A DNA stretch of 60,493 nucleotides from Thermoleophilia bacterium (GTDB lineage: Bacteria > Actinomycetota > Thermoleophilia > Gaiellales > Gaiellaceae): assembly GCA_025929895.1 (NCBI GenBank), contig JAICPI010000011.1:1-60493 (forward strand). The letters are read 5' to 3'. Position 1 is the first letter of the stretch. Each line of letters opens with the position of its first letter. The notes beneath the pieces are model-generated. The model worked only from the letters and a program-made list of their open reading frames with translations. It was not told the origin of the DNA and ran no database searches. Shown here in pieces: positions 16,703 through 24,942 of this stretch. The translations under genes were made by a program, and so were the position numbers.

Positions 16703-17577
16703 CAACCCTTAGGACGTCGCGCGCGCCTCTTCGTTGGCGCGGAGCGGGCGTGCAGCTCGCGCGTCTTGCGGATCTCGTCGGCGTTCGGGCCGCGGTTGTC
16801 CAGGCCCGCGACCTCGAGGATCGCGGGGAGCTCCTGGAACGCCGGGTGCGCGAGGAACGTCCCGAGCCCCTCGCCCATGACCCCCTCGAGGATGTTCTCG
16901 TGGCGGTCGCGGTTCGAGCCGAGCGGCGCCTTCGAGTCGTTCACGTGCAGGCAGCGGAGCCGGTCGAGCCCGATCGAGCCGTCGAGCGACTCGACCACCT
17001 CGTCGAGGGCCGCGGGATCGGTGACGTCGACCCCCGAGACGAACAGATGGCACGAGTCGAGGCACACGCCGAGGCGCGGATGCCGGTCGAGGCGCTCGAA
17101 GAGCGTCGCGAGCTCCTCGAGCGAACGGCCGATCGTGCCGCCGGCGCCGGCCGAGTTCTCCATCAGCAGCCACGTGCGCTCGGAGCAGCGCTCGAGCACC
17201 TGCTCCAGCGCGGGGAGCGCGCGCTCGAGGCCGTGCTCGAAGCCGGAGCCGAGGTGTGAGCCCACGTGGAACACGACGCCGTCCGCCTCGATCGCGCAGG
17301 CGATCTCCATCGTCGACCGCATCGACGCGAGACTCTTCTCGTACACGTCGTCGTTCGGCGCGGCGAGGTTGACGAGGTAGATCGCGTGGCAGAAGACGGC
17401 GCCCAGGCCGGCCTCCTCGCGCCGGGCGCGGAACCGCTCGTACGTCTCGGGATCGGGGTTCGGCGGCCTCCAGGTGCGGGGGCTCTGCGTGAACAGCTGC
17501 ACCGCGTCGGCGCCGATCTCGACCGCCTTGTCGACCGCGCCCTTGACGCCGCCCGAGCAGTGGGCGCCGATCAGCAC
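16702..17577 (-). CDS. nfo: Deoxyribonuclease IV (AP endonuclease)
   Basis: Cleaves 5' of abasic sites in base-excision repair. The 291-residue TIM-barrel product starts LIGAHCSGGVKGAVDKA, continues with QLFTQSPRTW, and shows the zinc-site blocks LLMENSAGAGG, CLDSCHLFVSG, LHVNDSK and HENILEG. The frame is open upstream to 18486, but that part is only antisense to the neighbour's other frame; GTG 17577 is the family start. It overlaps the 3' end of the AlkZ-like glycosylase gene by 7 nt, so the glycosylase and AP endonuclease are made from one transcript. Confidence 0.95.
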   Translation of the reverse strand: MLIGAHCSGGVKGAVDKAVEIGADAVQLFTQSPRTWRPPNPDPETYERFRARREEAGLGAVFCHAIYLVNLAAPNDDVYEKSLASMRSTMEIACAIEADGVVFHVGSHLGSGFEHGLERALPALEQVLERCSERTWLLMENSAGAGGTIGRSLEELATLFERLDRHPRLGVCLDSCHLFVSGVDVTDPAALDEVVESLDGSIGLDRLRCLHVNDSKAPLGSNRDRHENILEGVMGEGLGTFLAHPAFQELPAILEVAGLDNRGPNADEIRKTRELHARSAPTKRRARRPKG

Positions 17578-18605
17578 GAGCGCTCCTCGAGGAACCCGAC
17601 GAGGCGCGCTCCCTCGTCCTCGAGCTCGCGCCGGGCCGACCGCGTGAGCGGCGCGAACGGCGCGACCGCGACCCGCCCGCGCTCGAGCTTCCACGTGCCC
17701 GCGACGAAGCCGTCCACGAGGAACGCCTGCTCGCCCGCGAGCACGAGCTTCCGCCAGGCGTGCTCGGGCGGGAGGATCCGGTCGCGGTCGGCGTGGCCGA
17801 GCAGCAGCTCGTCCCAGCGCGAGAGGAAGCGCACGGGCGCGTGCTCGTCCCCGGCGGCGAGCGGTGCACGCGGGAGGTCGAGGAGCTCGCGGCCGCGCTC
17901 GTCCCGGAACCGTCGCAGCGCGATGCGCTCGAGCCCGCGGTCGAGCACGGAGAGCTTCTGGCCGCTCCACGCCGCGAGGTCGGCCCGGGTCGCCGGCCCG
18001 AACGCCGCGAGGTAGCGGCGGACGAGATGCTCGACCGCGTTGGCGACCGGCGGCAGGCGAAGCGAGGAGGACCGATGCCGGACGCCGCGGACGAAGCCCC
18101 ACTCGGCGGTGTCGGGAAGCGGCTCGAGCGGAACGAGATGGCGGAGCCACGCGAGGTCGCGCAGCGTCTCCTGCTCCGTCGCGCGTCCGCGCCGCGCTTC
18201 CACGAAGGCCCGCAGCTCCGCCGTCGTCCGCGGCTCGCGGCGGGCGAACCGGGCGACGGCGCTCACGAGCTCGCGCGGCGGCGCCGGGCGTCCGTTCGTC
18301 CACGGCGCGGGGTCGCGCCGGAGCGCCGCGACGTAGAGCGAGTAGTCGGCGGCCGAGACGAGATGGAGCGTCCCGCGCATGAGCGACGCCTTCACGACCG
18401 TCCCGCGCCGGAGCGCGCGCGTCAGGGAGTCGCGCCCGAACGGCTCCAACCTCGACCAGAGCGCCACGTACGGCGAGGGCACCCACTGCGCCTGGAGCGC
18501 GGCCACGCGCTCGATCGCCCGGGCAGGACCCAGGCGTGCGCGGCGGAGGAGCAGCTGCCGGAGCAGGAGCGTCCGGTTCAGCTCCCGGAGCGTCAGGACG
18601 CGCAC
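17571..18605 (-). CDS. AlkZ-like winged-helix DNA glycosylase (HTH_42 family)
   Basis: 344-residue member of the winged-helix family that includes AlkZ and YcaQ, which remove bulky alkyl lesions or unhook interstrand cross-links. The diagnostic catalytic motif QxQ is present as Gln38-Ala-Gln40 in AALQAQWVPSPYVALW, at nearly the same residue number as in AlkZ; YcaQ has QxD instead. Other family blocks are LMRGTLHLVSAADY and FLSRWDELLLGHADR. Overlap with nfo supports a repair role. GTG 18605 is only 18 nt from the divergent gltX start. Confidence 0.85.
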   Translation of the reverse strand: MRVLTLRELNRTLLLRQLLLRRARLGPARAIERVAALQAQWVPSPYVALWSRLEPFGRDSLTRALRRGTVVKASLMRGTLHLVSAADYSLYVAALRRDPAPWTNGRPAPPRELVSAVARFARREPRTTAELRAFVEARRGRATEQETLRDLAWLRHLVPLEPLPDTAEWGFVRGVRHRSSSLRLPPVANAVEHLVRRYLAAFGPATRADLAAWSGQKLSVLDRGLERIALRRFRDERGRELLDLPRAPLAAGDEHAPVRFLSRWDELLLGHADRDRILPPEHAWRKLVLAGEQAFLVDGFVAGTWKLERGRVAVAPFAPLTRSARRELEDEGARLVGFLEERSC

Positions 18606-18623
18606 GCCGCCTACGCTATCCGC
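18606..18623. promoter_or_regulatory. 18-bp divergent start region, gltX / AlkZ-like gene
   Basis: Only 18 bp separate the two divergent start codons. TACGCT at 18612-18617 fits a -10 hexamer for gltX with the ATG 6 nt later. Promoter elements of each gene must therefore lie inside the coding region of the other, and both transcripts are probably leaderless. Confidence 0.5.
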
Positions 18624-19874
18624 ATGGCCGTCCGCGTCCGCTTCGCGCCGAGCCCGACCGGGATGCTGCACATCGGCGGCGTGCGCACGGCCGTCTTCAA
18701 CTGGCTCTTCGCGCGCGGGGAGGGCGGCGAGTTCAAGCTCCGGATCGAGAACACGGACACGAGCCGCGAGGTCGCCGAAGCGGTCGAGCAGATCCAGGAG
18801 TCGCTGCGCTGGCTCGGGCTCGACTGGGACGGCGAGCACACGTTCCAGCTCGACCGGATGGACGACTGCCGCGACGTCGCGACGCGCCTGCTCGAGGAGG
18901 GCAAGGCCTACGAGGACGACGGCGCGATCCGCTTCCGGATGCCGGACACCGGCACCACCGCGTGGGACGACGTCGTGCGCGACCGCGTCGAGTTCCCGAA
19001 CGAGCAGCTCGAGGACGTCGTGCTCGTCCGCTCGGACGGTCGGCCCACCTACAACTTCGCGTCGCCGATGGAGGACGTCTGGGACGGGATCACGCACGTG
19101 ATCCGCGGCGACGACCACGTCTCGAACACGCCGAAGCAGATCAACCTGATCCGCGCAGTCGGCGCGGAACCGCCCGAGTACGCACACGTGCCGAGCGTCC
19201 TCGGCACCGACGGCAAGAAGCTCTCGAAGCGGCACGGCGCCGTGTCGGTCGAGGAGTTCCGCGCAGACGGCTACGTACCGCCCGCGCTCCTGAACTTCCT
19301 CGCGCTGCTCGGCTGGGCGCCCGACGGCGAGACGACGATCATGAGCCCCGACGAGCTCGTCGCGCGGTTCTCGCTCGAGCGGGTGCAGTCGAGCCCGGCG
19401 GCGTTCGACTTCCAGAAGCTCGACTGGATGAACGGGGTCTACCTGCGCGCGCTGCCGGTCGACGAGTACGCGCACGCGCTCGTGCTCCACCTGGGCGAGC
19501 GCGGCTACGACTGGGACGCCGAGCTCGTCCGCAAGGCGGCGCCGCTCGTGCAGGAGAAGATCGAGAAGCTGTCGGACTTCCCTGCGTTCGCGGGCTTCCT
19601 CTTCGGCGACGTCTCGCTCGACGGCCACTCGCTCGACTCGAACGTGATCGCCGAGGCGGAGCGCGCGCTCGGTGCGGTCGAGCCCTTCACCGCCGAGTCG
19701 ATCGAGCAGGCGCTCCGCGGGCTCGCGGACCGGCTCGGGCTGAAGCCGCGGGAGGCCTTTCAGCCGATCCGGATCGCGGTGACCGGGTCGAAGGTCTCAC
19801 CCGGCCTGTTCGAGAGCCTGGAGCTGCTCGGCCGCGAGCGGGCGCTCGAGCGGCTCAGTGCCGCTCGATCCTGA
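18624..19874 (+). CDS. gltX: Glutamyl-tRNA synthetase
   Basis: Class I aminoacyl-tRNA synthetase that charges tRNA-Glu, and tRNA-Gln too if this lineage uses the transamidation route. Motif HIGH appears as HIGG (residues 16-19) in FAPSPTGMLHIGG and the KMSKS motif as KKLSKRHG. At 416 residues it is shorter than many GluRS (about 460-490), the difference being in the C-terminal anticodon-binding domain. ATG 18624 lies 6 nt after TACGCT (18612-18617). The open frame upstream to 17760 is antisense to the glycosylase gene and is not coding. Confidence 0.95.
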   Translation: MAVRVRFAPSPTGMLHIGGVRTAVFNWLFARGEGGEFKLRIENTDTSREVAEAVEQIQESLRWLGLDWDGEHTFQLDRMDDCRDVATRLLEEGKAYEDDGAIRFRMPDTGTTAWDDVVRDRVEFPNEQLEDVVLVRSDGRPTYNFASPMEDVWDGITHVIRGDDHVSNTPKQINLIRAVGAEPPEYAHVPSVLGTDGKKLSKRHGAVSVEEFRADGYVPPALLNFLALLGWAPDGETTIMSPDELVARFSLERVQSSPAAFDFQKLDWMNGVYLRALPVDEYAHALVLHLGERGYDWDAELVRKAAPLVQEKIEKLSDFPAFAGFLFGDVSLDGHSLDSNVIAEAERALGAVEPFTAESIEQALRGLADRLGLKPREAFQPIRIAVTGSKVSPGLFESLELLGRERALERLSAARS

Positions 19875-20016
19875 AGGGCTTCGGCCGGGCCAGCGGGTCG
19901 ATCGCGCGCTGGAACTGGAGCCACGCGCGGCGGCGAAAGGCGATCGACGGCTGGGGAAGCCCTTTCTGCTGCTCCCGGTCGTCCGTCCGTCGCCCTGTGC
20001 CACCCAAATTTCTCAC
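19855..20016 (-). CDS. Possible small basic protein, unknown function
   Basis: 53-codon frame convergent with gltX (20-nt overlap at the 3' ends) and divergent from the receiver gene. From the middle to the end nearly every third codon base is G or C, as in real genes here, and the translation (for example FRRRAWLQFQRAIDPLARP) looks protein-like and strongly basic. The GTG start at 20016 follows an AT-rich block. It is short and unrecognised; it could be a chance frame. Confidence 0.4.
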   Translation of the reverse strand: MRNLGGTGRRTDDREQQKGLPQPSIAFRRRAWLQFQRAIDPLARPKPFRIERH

Positions 20017-20073
20017 TTTCGAGAGGTAAACGGCCCTGGCGACCCCACGGTTACGCAGGTAGACTCGCGCGCC

Positions 20074-20454
20074 GTGGCGGGGACCCACACGGTGCTCGTC
20101 GTCGACGACGAGCCCTCTCTGCGGCTGCTGTGCCGCGTCAATCTCGAGCTGGAGGGCTTCCGCGTGCTCGAGGCCGGGACGCTCGGCGACGCGCGCAGGC
20201 TGCTCGAGCAGGAGCCGCCCGACGTGGTGCTGCTCGACGTGCACATCGCGGGCGAGGACGGTCGGGACCTGCTCGAGGAGCTCCGCGCCGCGGACTCGCC
20301 GACGAAGGTCGTGATGCTGACCGGCAGCGTCGACGTGACGCTCGGCCGCTTCGACGCCGCCGACGAGGTGGTCGTGAAGCCGTTCGAGCCGCTCCACCTC
20401 GTCGCGGTCGTCCGACGGCTGGTCGGCGCCGCTGCGGTAGATTCGACGGCGTGA
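20074..20454 (+). CDS. Single-domain response regulator (receiver only)
   Basis: 126-residue CheY-like receiver. Acidic pair Asp11/Asp12 (VVDDEPS), phospho-acceptor Asp55 (VLLDVH), Thr83 (MLTGS) and Lys102 (VVKPFEP) are all present, so phosphorylation should work. No output domain follows: the TGA overlaps the GTG of the next gene. No histidine kinase is nearby. GTG 20074 follows TAGACT by 8 nt. The frame is open further up to 19858, but that part lacks family similarity. Coupling to two peptidase genes is unusual. Confidence 0.9.
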   Translation: MAGTHTVLVVDDEPSLRLLCRVNLELEGFRVLEAGTLGDARRLLEQEPPDVVLLDVHIAGEDGRDLLEELRAADSPTKVVMLTGSVDVTLGRFDAADEVVVKPFEPLHLVAVVRRLVGAAAVDSTA

Positions 20455-21941
20455 GCATCGCCGCAGCCCGGAAGCCCGCCGAGTTCGAGGCCGAGCTCCA
20501 GCGCTACCTGTTCGAGCGCTCCGAGGAGGGCCGCGCGGTCCGGGTGGGGGAGAAGGAGGTCTCCGAGCAGGCCGCGATCGTCGCGCGTTACACGGGGCTC
20601 TTCACCCGCGACCAGCTCGACGCGTTGCGCGGGGAAGAGGACCGAGCCACGGGCGACCAGCGAGAGCTGCTCTACCGCCTGCGGAAGACGTGCGAGGCGG
20701 GGATCATCGCCGCCGAGCTCGCCGAGCGCGAGGACGCGCTCGAGAACGCGCTCCTCTCGGCGCGCGTCGAGTGGCAGGGCGAGCAGCTGCCGCTCCGCTC
20801 GGCGCAGGCGAAGCTCGCCGTCCTGACGGACTACGCGGAGCGCGAGCAGCTCGGCGAGCTCCAGGCGCTGCGCTCGGCCGAGTTCAACGACGAGCGGCTC
20901 GACCTGCTCCGCACGGGCGAGGAGCTCGAGGCGGACGTCACGGGCGAGCCGGACCCCGTCGCGCGGATCGAGGACGAGAAGCAGATCTCGCTCCGAGAGC
21001 TGGAGCGTGCGCTCGCCGACGCGAGCGGTCGCGCGACCGAGGCGTGGGAGCGCCTGCGCGCGACGTGGTTCGAACGCCTCCTCGGGCCGGACCGCGACGA
21101 GCAGCCGACCTCCGCGCACGTCGCGTGGATGCGACGCCTCTCGCCGCTCGAGTCGACGTACACGAAGGAGCGCTCGGTCGAGGTGTGCATGGACACGCTG
21201 CGTCGCCTGGGGTTCGACCTCGAGAGCGACCCGAACATCCGTCTCGATCTCGAGGACCGGCCGCAGAAGTCTCCGCGCGCCTGCGTGATCGCGTCCGATC
21301 CGCCGAAGGTCGTGCACCTGATCACCCGCGCGCAGGGCGGGCTCCACGACTACCAGGCGTTCCTGCACGAGGCCGGCCACGCGCTCCACTACGCGGGCGT
21401 CGACCCGGCGCTCCCGTACACGTTCCGGAAGATCTCGCGCGACCACGCGCTGACCGAGATCTACTCGTACATCGTCGAGGCGATCTCGCGCGTGCCGGAG
21501 TGGCACGACCACTACTTCGGCGCCCCCGAGAACGCGGAGGCGCCCACGTTCCTCGAGGCGCTCCTGTTCCGCCGCTACACGGCGAAGCTCCAGTTCGAGC
21601 TCGGGTTCTGGTCCGACTTCCCGAACGGGCCGGCCGGCGACGACTACGCGCGGCGGCTGACGGAGGCGACGGACATTCGCTACCGGGCGGATGCGTACCT
21701 CTCCGACATGGACGCGGGCTTCTACTCGGCGGACTACCTCCGCGCGTGGATCCGCTCGGCGCAGCTCCGCACGTACCTCGAGCGCGAGATCGGCGACGAC
21801 TGGTGGTGCAACCCGAAGACGGGCGACCACCTGCGGGCGCTCTGGCGCGAGGGGACGAAGCCTTCGAGCGAGGAGATCGCCGCGCGCCTCGGCTTCGAGC
21901 CGCTCGACACGGGCCCGCTGATCGCGGAGCTCGGCGGTTGA
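20451..21941 (+). CDS. M3-like zinc metallopeptidase
   Basis: 496-residue mainly helical protein without signal peptide or membrane helix. The zinc motif HEAGH (residues 306-310) is followed 25 residues later by Glu336 in ALTEIYSYIVE, the gluzincin pattern of thimet-oligopeptidase/oligoendopeptidase-type enzymes. The N-terminal 230 residues form a charged helical region. GTG 20451 overlaps the receiver stop (GTGA) and TTG of the next gene overlaps its own stop, so three genes are translationally coupled. Probably a cytoplasmic oligopeptidase; substrate unknown. Confidence 0.82.
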   Translation: MSIAAARKPAEFEAELQRYLFERSEEGRAVRVGEKEVSEQAAIVARYTGLFTRDQLDALRGEEDRATGDQRELLYRLRKTCEAGIIAAELAEREDALENALLSARVEWQGEQLPLRSAQAKLAVLTDYAEREQLGELQALRSAEFNDERLDLLRTGEELEADVTGEPDPVARIEDEKQISLRELERALADASGRATEAWERLRATWFERLLGPDRDEQPTSAHVAWMRRLSPLESTYTKERSVEVCMDTLRRLGFDLESDPNIRLDLEDRPQKSPRACVIASDPPKVVHLITRAQGGLHDYQAFLHEAGHALHYAGVDPALPYTFRKISRDHALTEIYSYIVEAISRVPEWHDHYFGAPENAEAPTFLEALLFRRYTAKLQFELGFWSDFPNGPAGDDYARRLTEATDIRYRADAYLSDMDAGFYSADYLRAWIRSAQLRTYLEREIGDDWWCNPKTGDHLRALWREGTKPSSEEIAARLGFEPLDTGPLIAELGG

Positions 21942-23620
21942 GCAGAGTCCGCTACGACGCCTACTACACCTACGACGAGCTGACGAGCCTTCTCCGTGAG
22001 TGGGCGAACGAGCACCGCTCGCTCTTCGCGCTCGAGACGATCGGCCAGTCGCACGAGGGGCGCGAGATCTGGCTCGCCACGGTCACGAACACCGAGACCG
22101 GCCCGCACGACGAGAAGCCTGCGTTCCTGCTCGAGGCGAACATCCACTCGGTCGAGGTCACCGGCTGCACCGCCGCGCTGCACCTGCTCGAGCGGCTCGT
22201 GAGCGCCTACGGCTCGGACGAGAAGGTGACGCGCGCCCTCGACACGCGCACGTTCTACGTGATTCCGCGCCTGAACCCGGACGGCGCCGAGCTCGCGCTG
22301 TCGGAGCGGCCGCGCTACGTGCGCTCGTCCGTGCGCAAGTACCCGCTGCCCGAGCGCGAGGACGGGCTCCAGGGCGAGGACGTCGACGGCGACGGGCGGA
22401 TCCTGACGATGCGCCTGCCCGACCCGAACGGGAACTGGAAGCCGCACCCCGACGAGCCCGCCGTGATGGTGCGACGCGAGCCCGACGAGGAGGGCGGCAC
22501 GTACTACCGCCTGCTGCCCGAGGGCACGATCCAGAACTACGACGGCGTCACGATCCAGCTGCCGCCGCCGCTCGAGTCGCTCGACCTGAACCGCAACTTT
22601 CCCGGCGAGTGGGGCCCCGAGGCGGAGCAGCGCGGCTCGGGCCCGTTCCCGACCTCGGAGCCGGAGATCCGCGCGATGGTCGAGGCCGTGCTCGCGCGGC
22701 CGAACATCTGCGGGCACATCGCGTACCACACGTTCTCGGGCGTGCACCTGCGGCCGTACGCATCGGACCCGGACGAGCGCTTTCCGACGGGCGACCTGCG
22801 CGTCTACAAGCAGATCGGCGAGGTCGCGACGAAGCTGACCGGCTACCCCGCCGTGTCGGTGTTCCACGACTTCGCGTACGACCCGAAGCAGTCGATCCGC
22901 GGCTCCGCGCACGACTTCATGTACGACCAGCGCGGCGTCTTCTCGTGGACGACGGAGTTCTGGAGCCCGCAGCGGCAGGCCGGGATCACGGACTACAAGT
23001 TCATCGAGTGGATCCGCGACCACCCGCCGGAGGACGACCTCACGCTCTACCGCTGGCAGCAGGAGAAGCTGGGCGGCCGCGGGTACGCCGAATGGACGCC
23101 GTTCGAGCATCCGCAGCTCGGACCGGTCGAGCTCGGCGGCTGGGATCTCTTCTACGCCTGGTACAACGCGCCGTTCGAGCAGCTCGAGTCCGAGGTGGCG
23201 CCGCACACCGACCTCGCCATCTTCCACTGCCTGATCTCGCCGAAGCTCGCAGTACGCTCGCTCGACGTCGAGGGCGTCGGAGAGGGGGTCCACCGCGTGC
23301 AGCTCGTGCTCGAGAACACCGGCTGGCTCCCGACGAACGTGTCGGAGATGGCGCTCCAGCGCAAGGCGGTCCGGGAGCTCGAGGTCGAGCTCGACCTGCC
23401 GGACGGCGCGCGGCTGCTCGCGGGCGAGCGGCTCACGAAGGCGGGCCAGCTCGACGGCCGCGTCCACAAGCGCTCGACGCTCTGGTGGACGACGAACGAC
23501 GCGACCACGGACCGCTCGAAGCTCGAGTGGGTGGTTGAGGCGCCGAAGGGCGGAACGCTGGGGATCACGGCGCGCCACCAGCGCGCGGGCACGCTCCGCG
23601 AGAGCGCTCCGCTCCAGTAG
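21938..23620 (+). CDS. M14 family zinc carboxypeptidase
   Basis: 560-residue carboxypeptidase. Zinc ligands are His70 and Glu73 in EANIHSVEVTG and His264 in IAYHTFSG; the substrate-binding Asn-Arg pair is in DLNRNFPGEWG, and the catalytic Glu is likely Glu340 in FSWTTEFW. No signal peptide is seen. After the catalytic domain (to about residue 410) comes a beta-rich C-terminal domain. The TTG start at 21938 overlaps the M3-like gene stop (TTGA); the frame open above it is antisense shadow. A pair of coupled peptidases suggests sequential peptide breakdown. Confidence 0.9.
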   Translation: MSRVRYDAYYTYDELTSLLREWANEHRSLFALETIGQSHEGREIWLATVTNTETGPHDEKPAFLLEANIHSVEVTGCTAALHLLERLVSAYGSDEKVTRALDTRTFYVIPRLNPDGAELALSERPRYVRSSVRKYPLPEREDGLQGEDVDGDGRILTMRLPDPNGNWKPHPDEPAVMVRREPDEEGGTYYRLLPEGTIQNYDGVTIQLPPPLESLDLNRNFPGEWGPEAEQRGSGPFPTSEPEIRAMVEAVLARPNICGHIAYHTFSGVHLRPYASDPDERFPTGDLRVYKQIGEVATKLTGYPAVSVFHDFAYDPKQSIRGSAHDFMYDQRGVFSWTTEFWSPQRQAGITDYKFIEWIRDHPPEDDLTLYRWQQEKLGGRGYAEWTPFEHPQLGPVELGGWDLFYAWYNAPFEQLESEVAPHTDLAIFHCLISPKLAVRSLDVEGVGEGVHRVQLVLENTGWLPTNVSEMALQRKAVRELEVELDLPDGARLLAGERLTKAGQLDGRVHKRSTLWWTTNDATTDRSKLEWVVEAPKGGTLGITARHQRAGTLRESAPLQ

Positions 23621-23713
23621 CTAACGCAATCCTTACGAGCGCGCCCGCATGGTCGGATGCACTGCGGGCATCTACCCTCAGGAAATCGAGAGAACATCGA
23701 GGGGGGTCGAATC

Positions 23714-24643
23714 GTGAGAAGGATCATCTTCGCGCTCGTCGCGGTCGTCGGCTTGGCCGTCGCCGGGCCGGCCGCGGCGCAGAGTTTCACCTTGTCCGGG
23801 ACGGCGACCGTGGAGGGCGACAACGTCAAGCTCGTGTCCGACTTCTCGGACGCCGTGGCGACGAACGACTTCGGCGCGGTGTCGTTCACCGTTCCGACAG
23901 GGACGACGCTGGGCTCGCTGACGACGCTGTCGGCCGTCTACAACGTTACGGACGACGACTGCGCCGGCGGCTCGCCGCGCTTCCAGATCAACGTCGGCGG
24001 CAAGAACGTGTTCGTCTATCTCGGCCCGTCGCCGACCTTCACGGGCTGCGCGCAGAACACGTTCCTGGACAGCGGCAACCTCGTCGGCACGTCGGACGCC
24101 TGTCGCGTCGACACTTCGCAGTTCACGGGGGGAACCCAGTGCTCTACGTGGGCCGCAGCGGTCGCGCTTCTCGGCTCGCAGGCAGTGACCGGCATCCAGT
24201 TCGCCGTCGACGGGGGTTGGAAGCTGGCCGACAAGGAGCAGACCGTGCTGTTGCGGAGCGTGACGATCAACGGGACGACGCACACCTTCGGGCCCGACGA
24301 CGGCACAGCGGGCGGCAAGGTGCGCCCAGGTCACGTGTGCAACGCCCTCCGAGCCCGAATGGGCCGGGAGGCCTTCAACGAGCTCTGGTCGACGAGCGGC
24401 ACGCGGAACGGCATGGGCAAGTGCGCGTCCACGATGGCGCATGCGCGGAACGCCGGTCTGACGCACGAGCGCATCATGGAGGCACTGGCCGAGTGCATCG
24501 CCGCCGGCAGGACCGGCGCAGCGCTCGGCGCGTGCGTGGCGGCGCGAGACGCCGTCTCCGCGACGCTCACCGAGGCGAAGGAAGCGAAGCAGGCGAAGGC
24601 CGCGAAGCGCAAGCGCGGAAAGGCCAAGGGCAAGAACAAGTAG
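23714..24643 (+). CDS. Secreted protein with Lys/Ala-rich tail, unknown function
   Basis: 309-residue exported protein. MRRIIFALVAVVGLAVAGPAAAQS is a signal peptide with cleavage near Ala-Gln (written here in full only as positions 1-23). The mature part is a beta-rich domain with three or four cysteines that may pair, then a helical part with further cysteines, ending in an Ala/Lys/Arg-rich tail (last 30 residues) that could bind cell-wall polymers or nucleic acid. GTG 23714 is chosen because a G-rich Shine-Dalgarno lies 8 nt upstream; an ATG at 23657 would bury the signal peptide. Confidence 0.75.
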   Translation: MRRIIFALVAVVGLAVAGPAAAQSFTLSGTATVEGDNVKLVSDFSDAVATNDFGAVSFTVPTGTTLGSLTTLSAVYNVTDDDCAGGSPRFQINVGGKNVFVYLGPSPTFTGCAQNTFLDSGNLVGTSDACRVDTSQFTGGTQCSTWAAAVALLGSQAVTGIQFAVDGGWKLADKEQTVLLRSVTINGTTHTFGPDDGTAGGKVRPGHVCNALRARMGREAFNELWSTSGTRNGMGKCASTMAHARNAGLTHERIMEALAECIAAGRTGAALGACVAARDAVSATLTEAKEAKQAKAAKRKRGKAKGKNK

Positions 24644-24654
24644 GCGCGTTTGTG

Positions 24655-24682
24655 GGTGGCGCCGGTCTCGGCCGGCGCCACC
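24655..24682. terminator. Hairpin after the secreted protein gene
   Basis: An 11-bp perfect stem (24655-24665 with 24672-24682, 6-nt loop) begins 12 nt after the plus-strand stop and 17 nt from the 3' end of the minus-strand zinc-ribbon gene. Position fits a bidirectional terminator; there is no T run. Confidence 0.6.
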
Positions 24683-24698
24683 TCGCGCCTCGCTCGAC

Positions 24699-24872
24699 CT
24701 AGGTCGACTCGCGGATGTCGATCCCGCCGCAGTCGAGGCAGATCCGGATGTCCTGCTCGGAGGCCTCGCTCGGGATCAGCCGCCGGTTCCCGCAGCGCGG
24801 GCAGCGCTCGAGCTCGTCGGCCTTGAACCAGCGCGCGAGGTCGACGCTCAGGTCGGGGTCGTCGGAGTCCAT
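24699..24872 (-). CDS. Small zinc-ribbon protein
   Basis: 57-residue protein below the usual ORF size cut-off. Two CxxC knuckles, CPRC (Cys24, Cys27) and CLDC (Cys45, Cys48), lie 17 residues apart and form a zinc ribbon; the N-terminus is acidic. Codon use has the same strong G/C third positions as neighbouring genes. It diverges from the alpha/beta hydrolase at 24943 and converges on the secreted-protein gene. Role unknown; such ribbons often contact nucleic acid or partner proteins. Confidence 0.65.
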   Translation of the reverse strand: MDSDDPDLSVDLARWFKADELERCPRCGNRRLIPSEASEQDIRICLDCGGIDIREST

Positions 24873-24942
24873 GCCTCTGACCCCACGGTATGACGGCGAC
24901 GCCTCGCCCGCAATGGGCCGTTCGGCCCGTTAGGCTCGGCCC

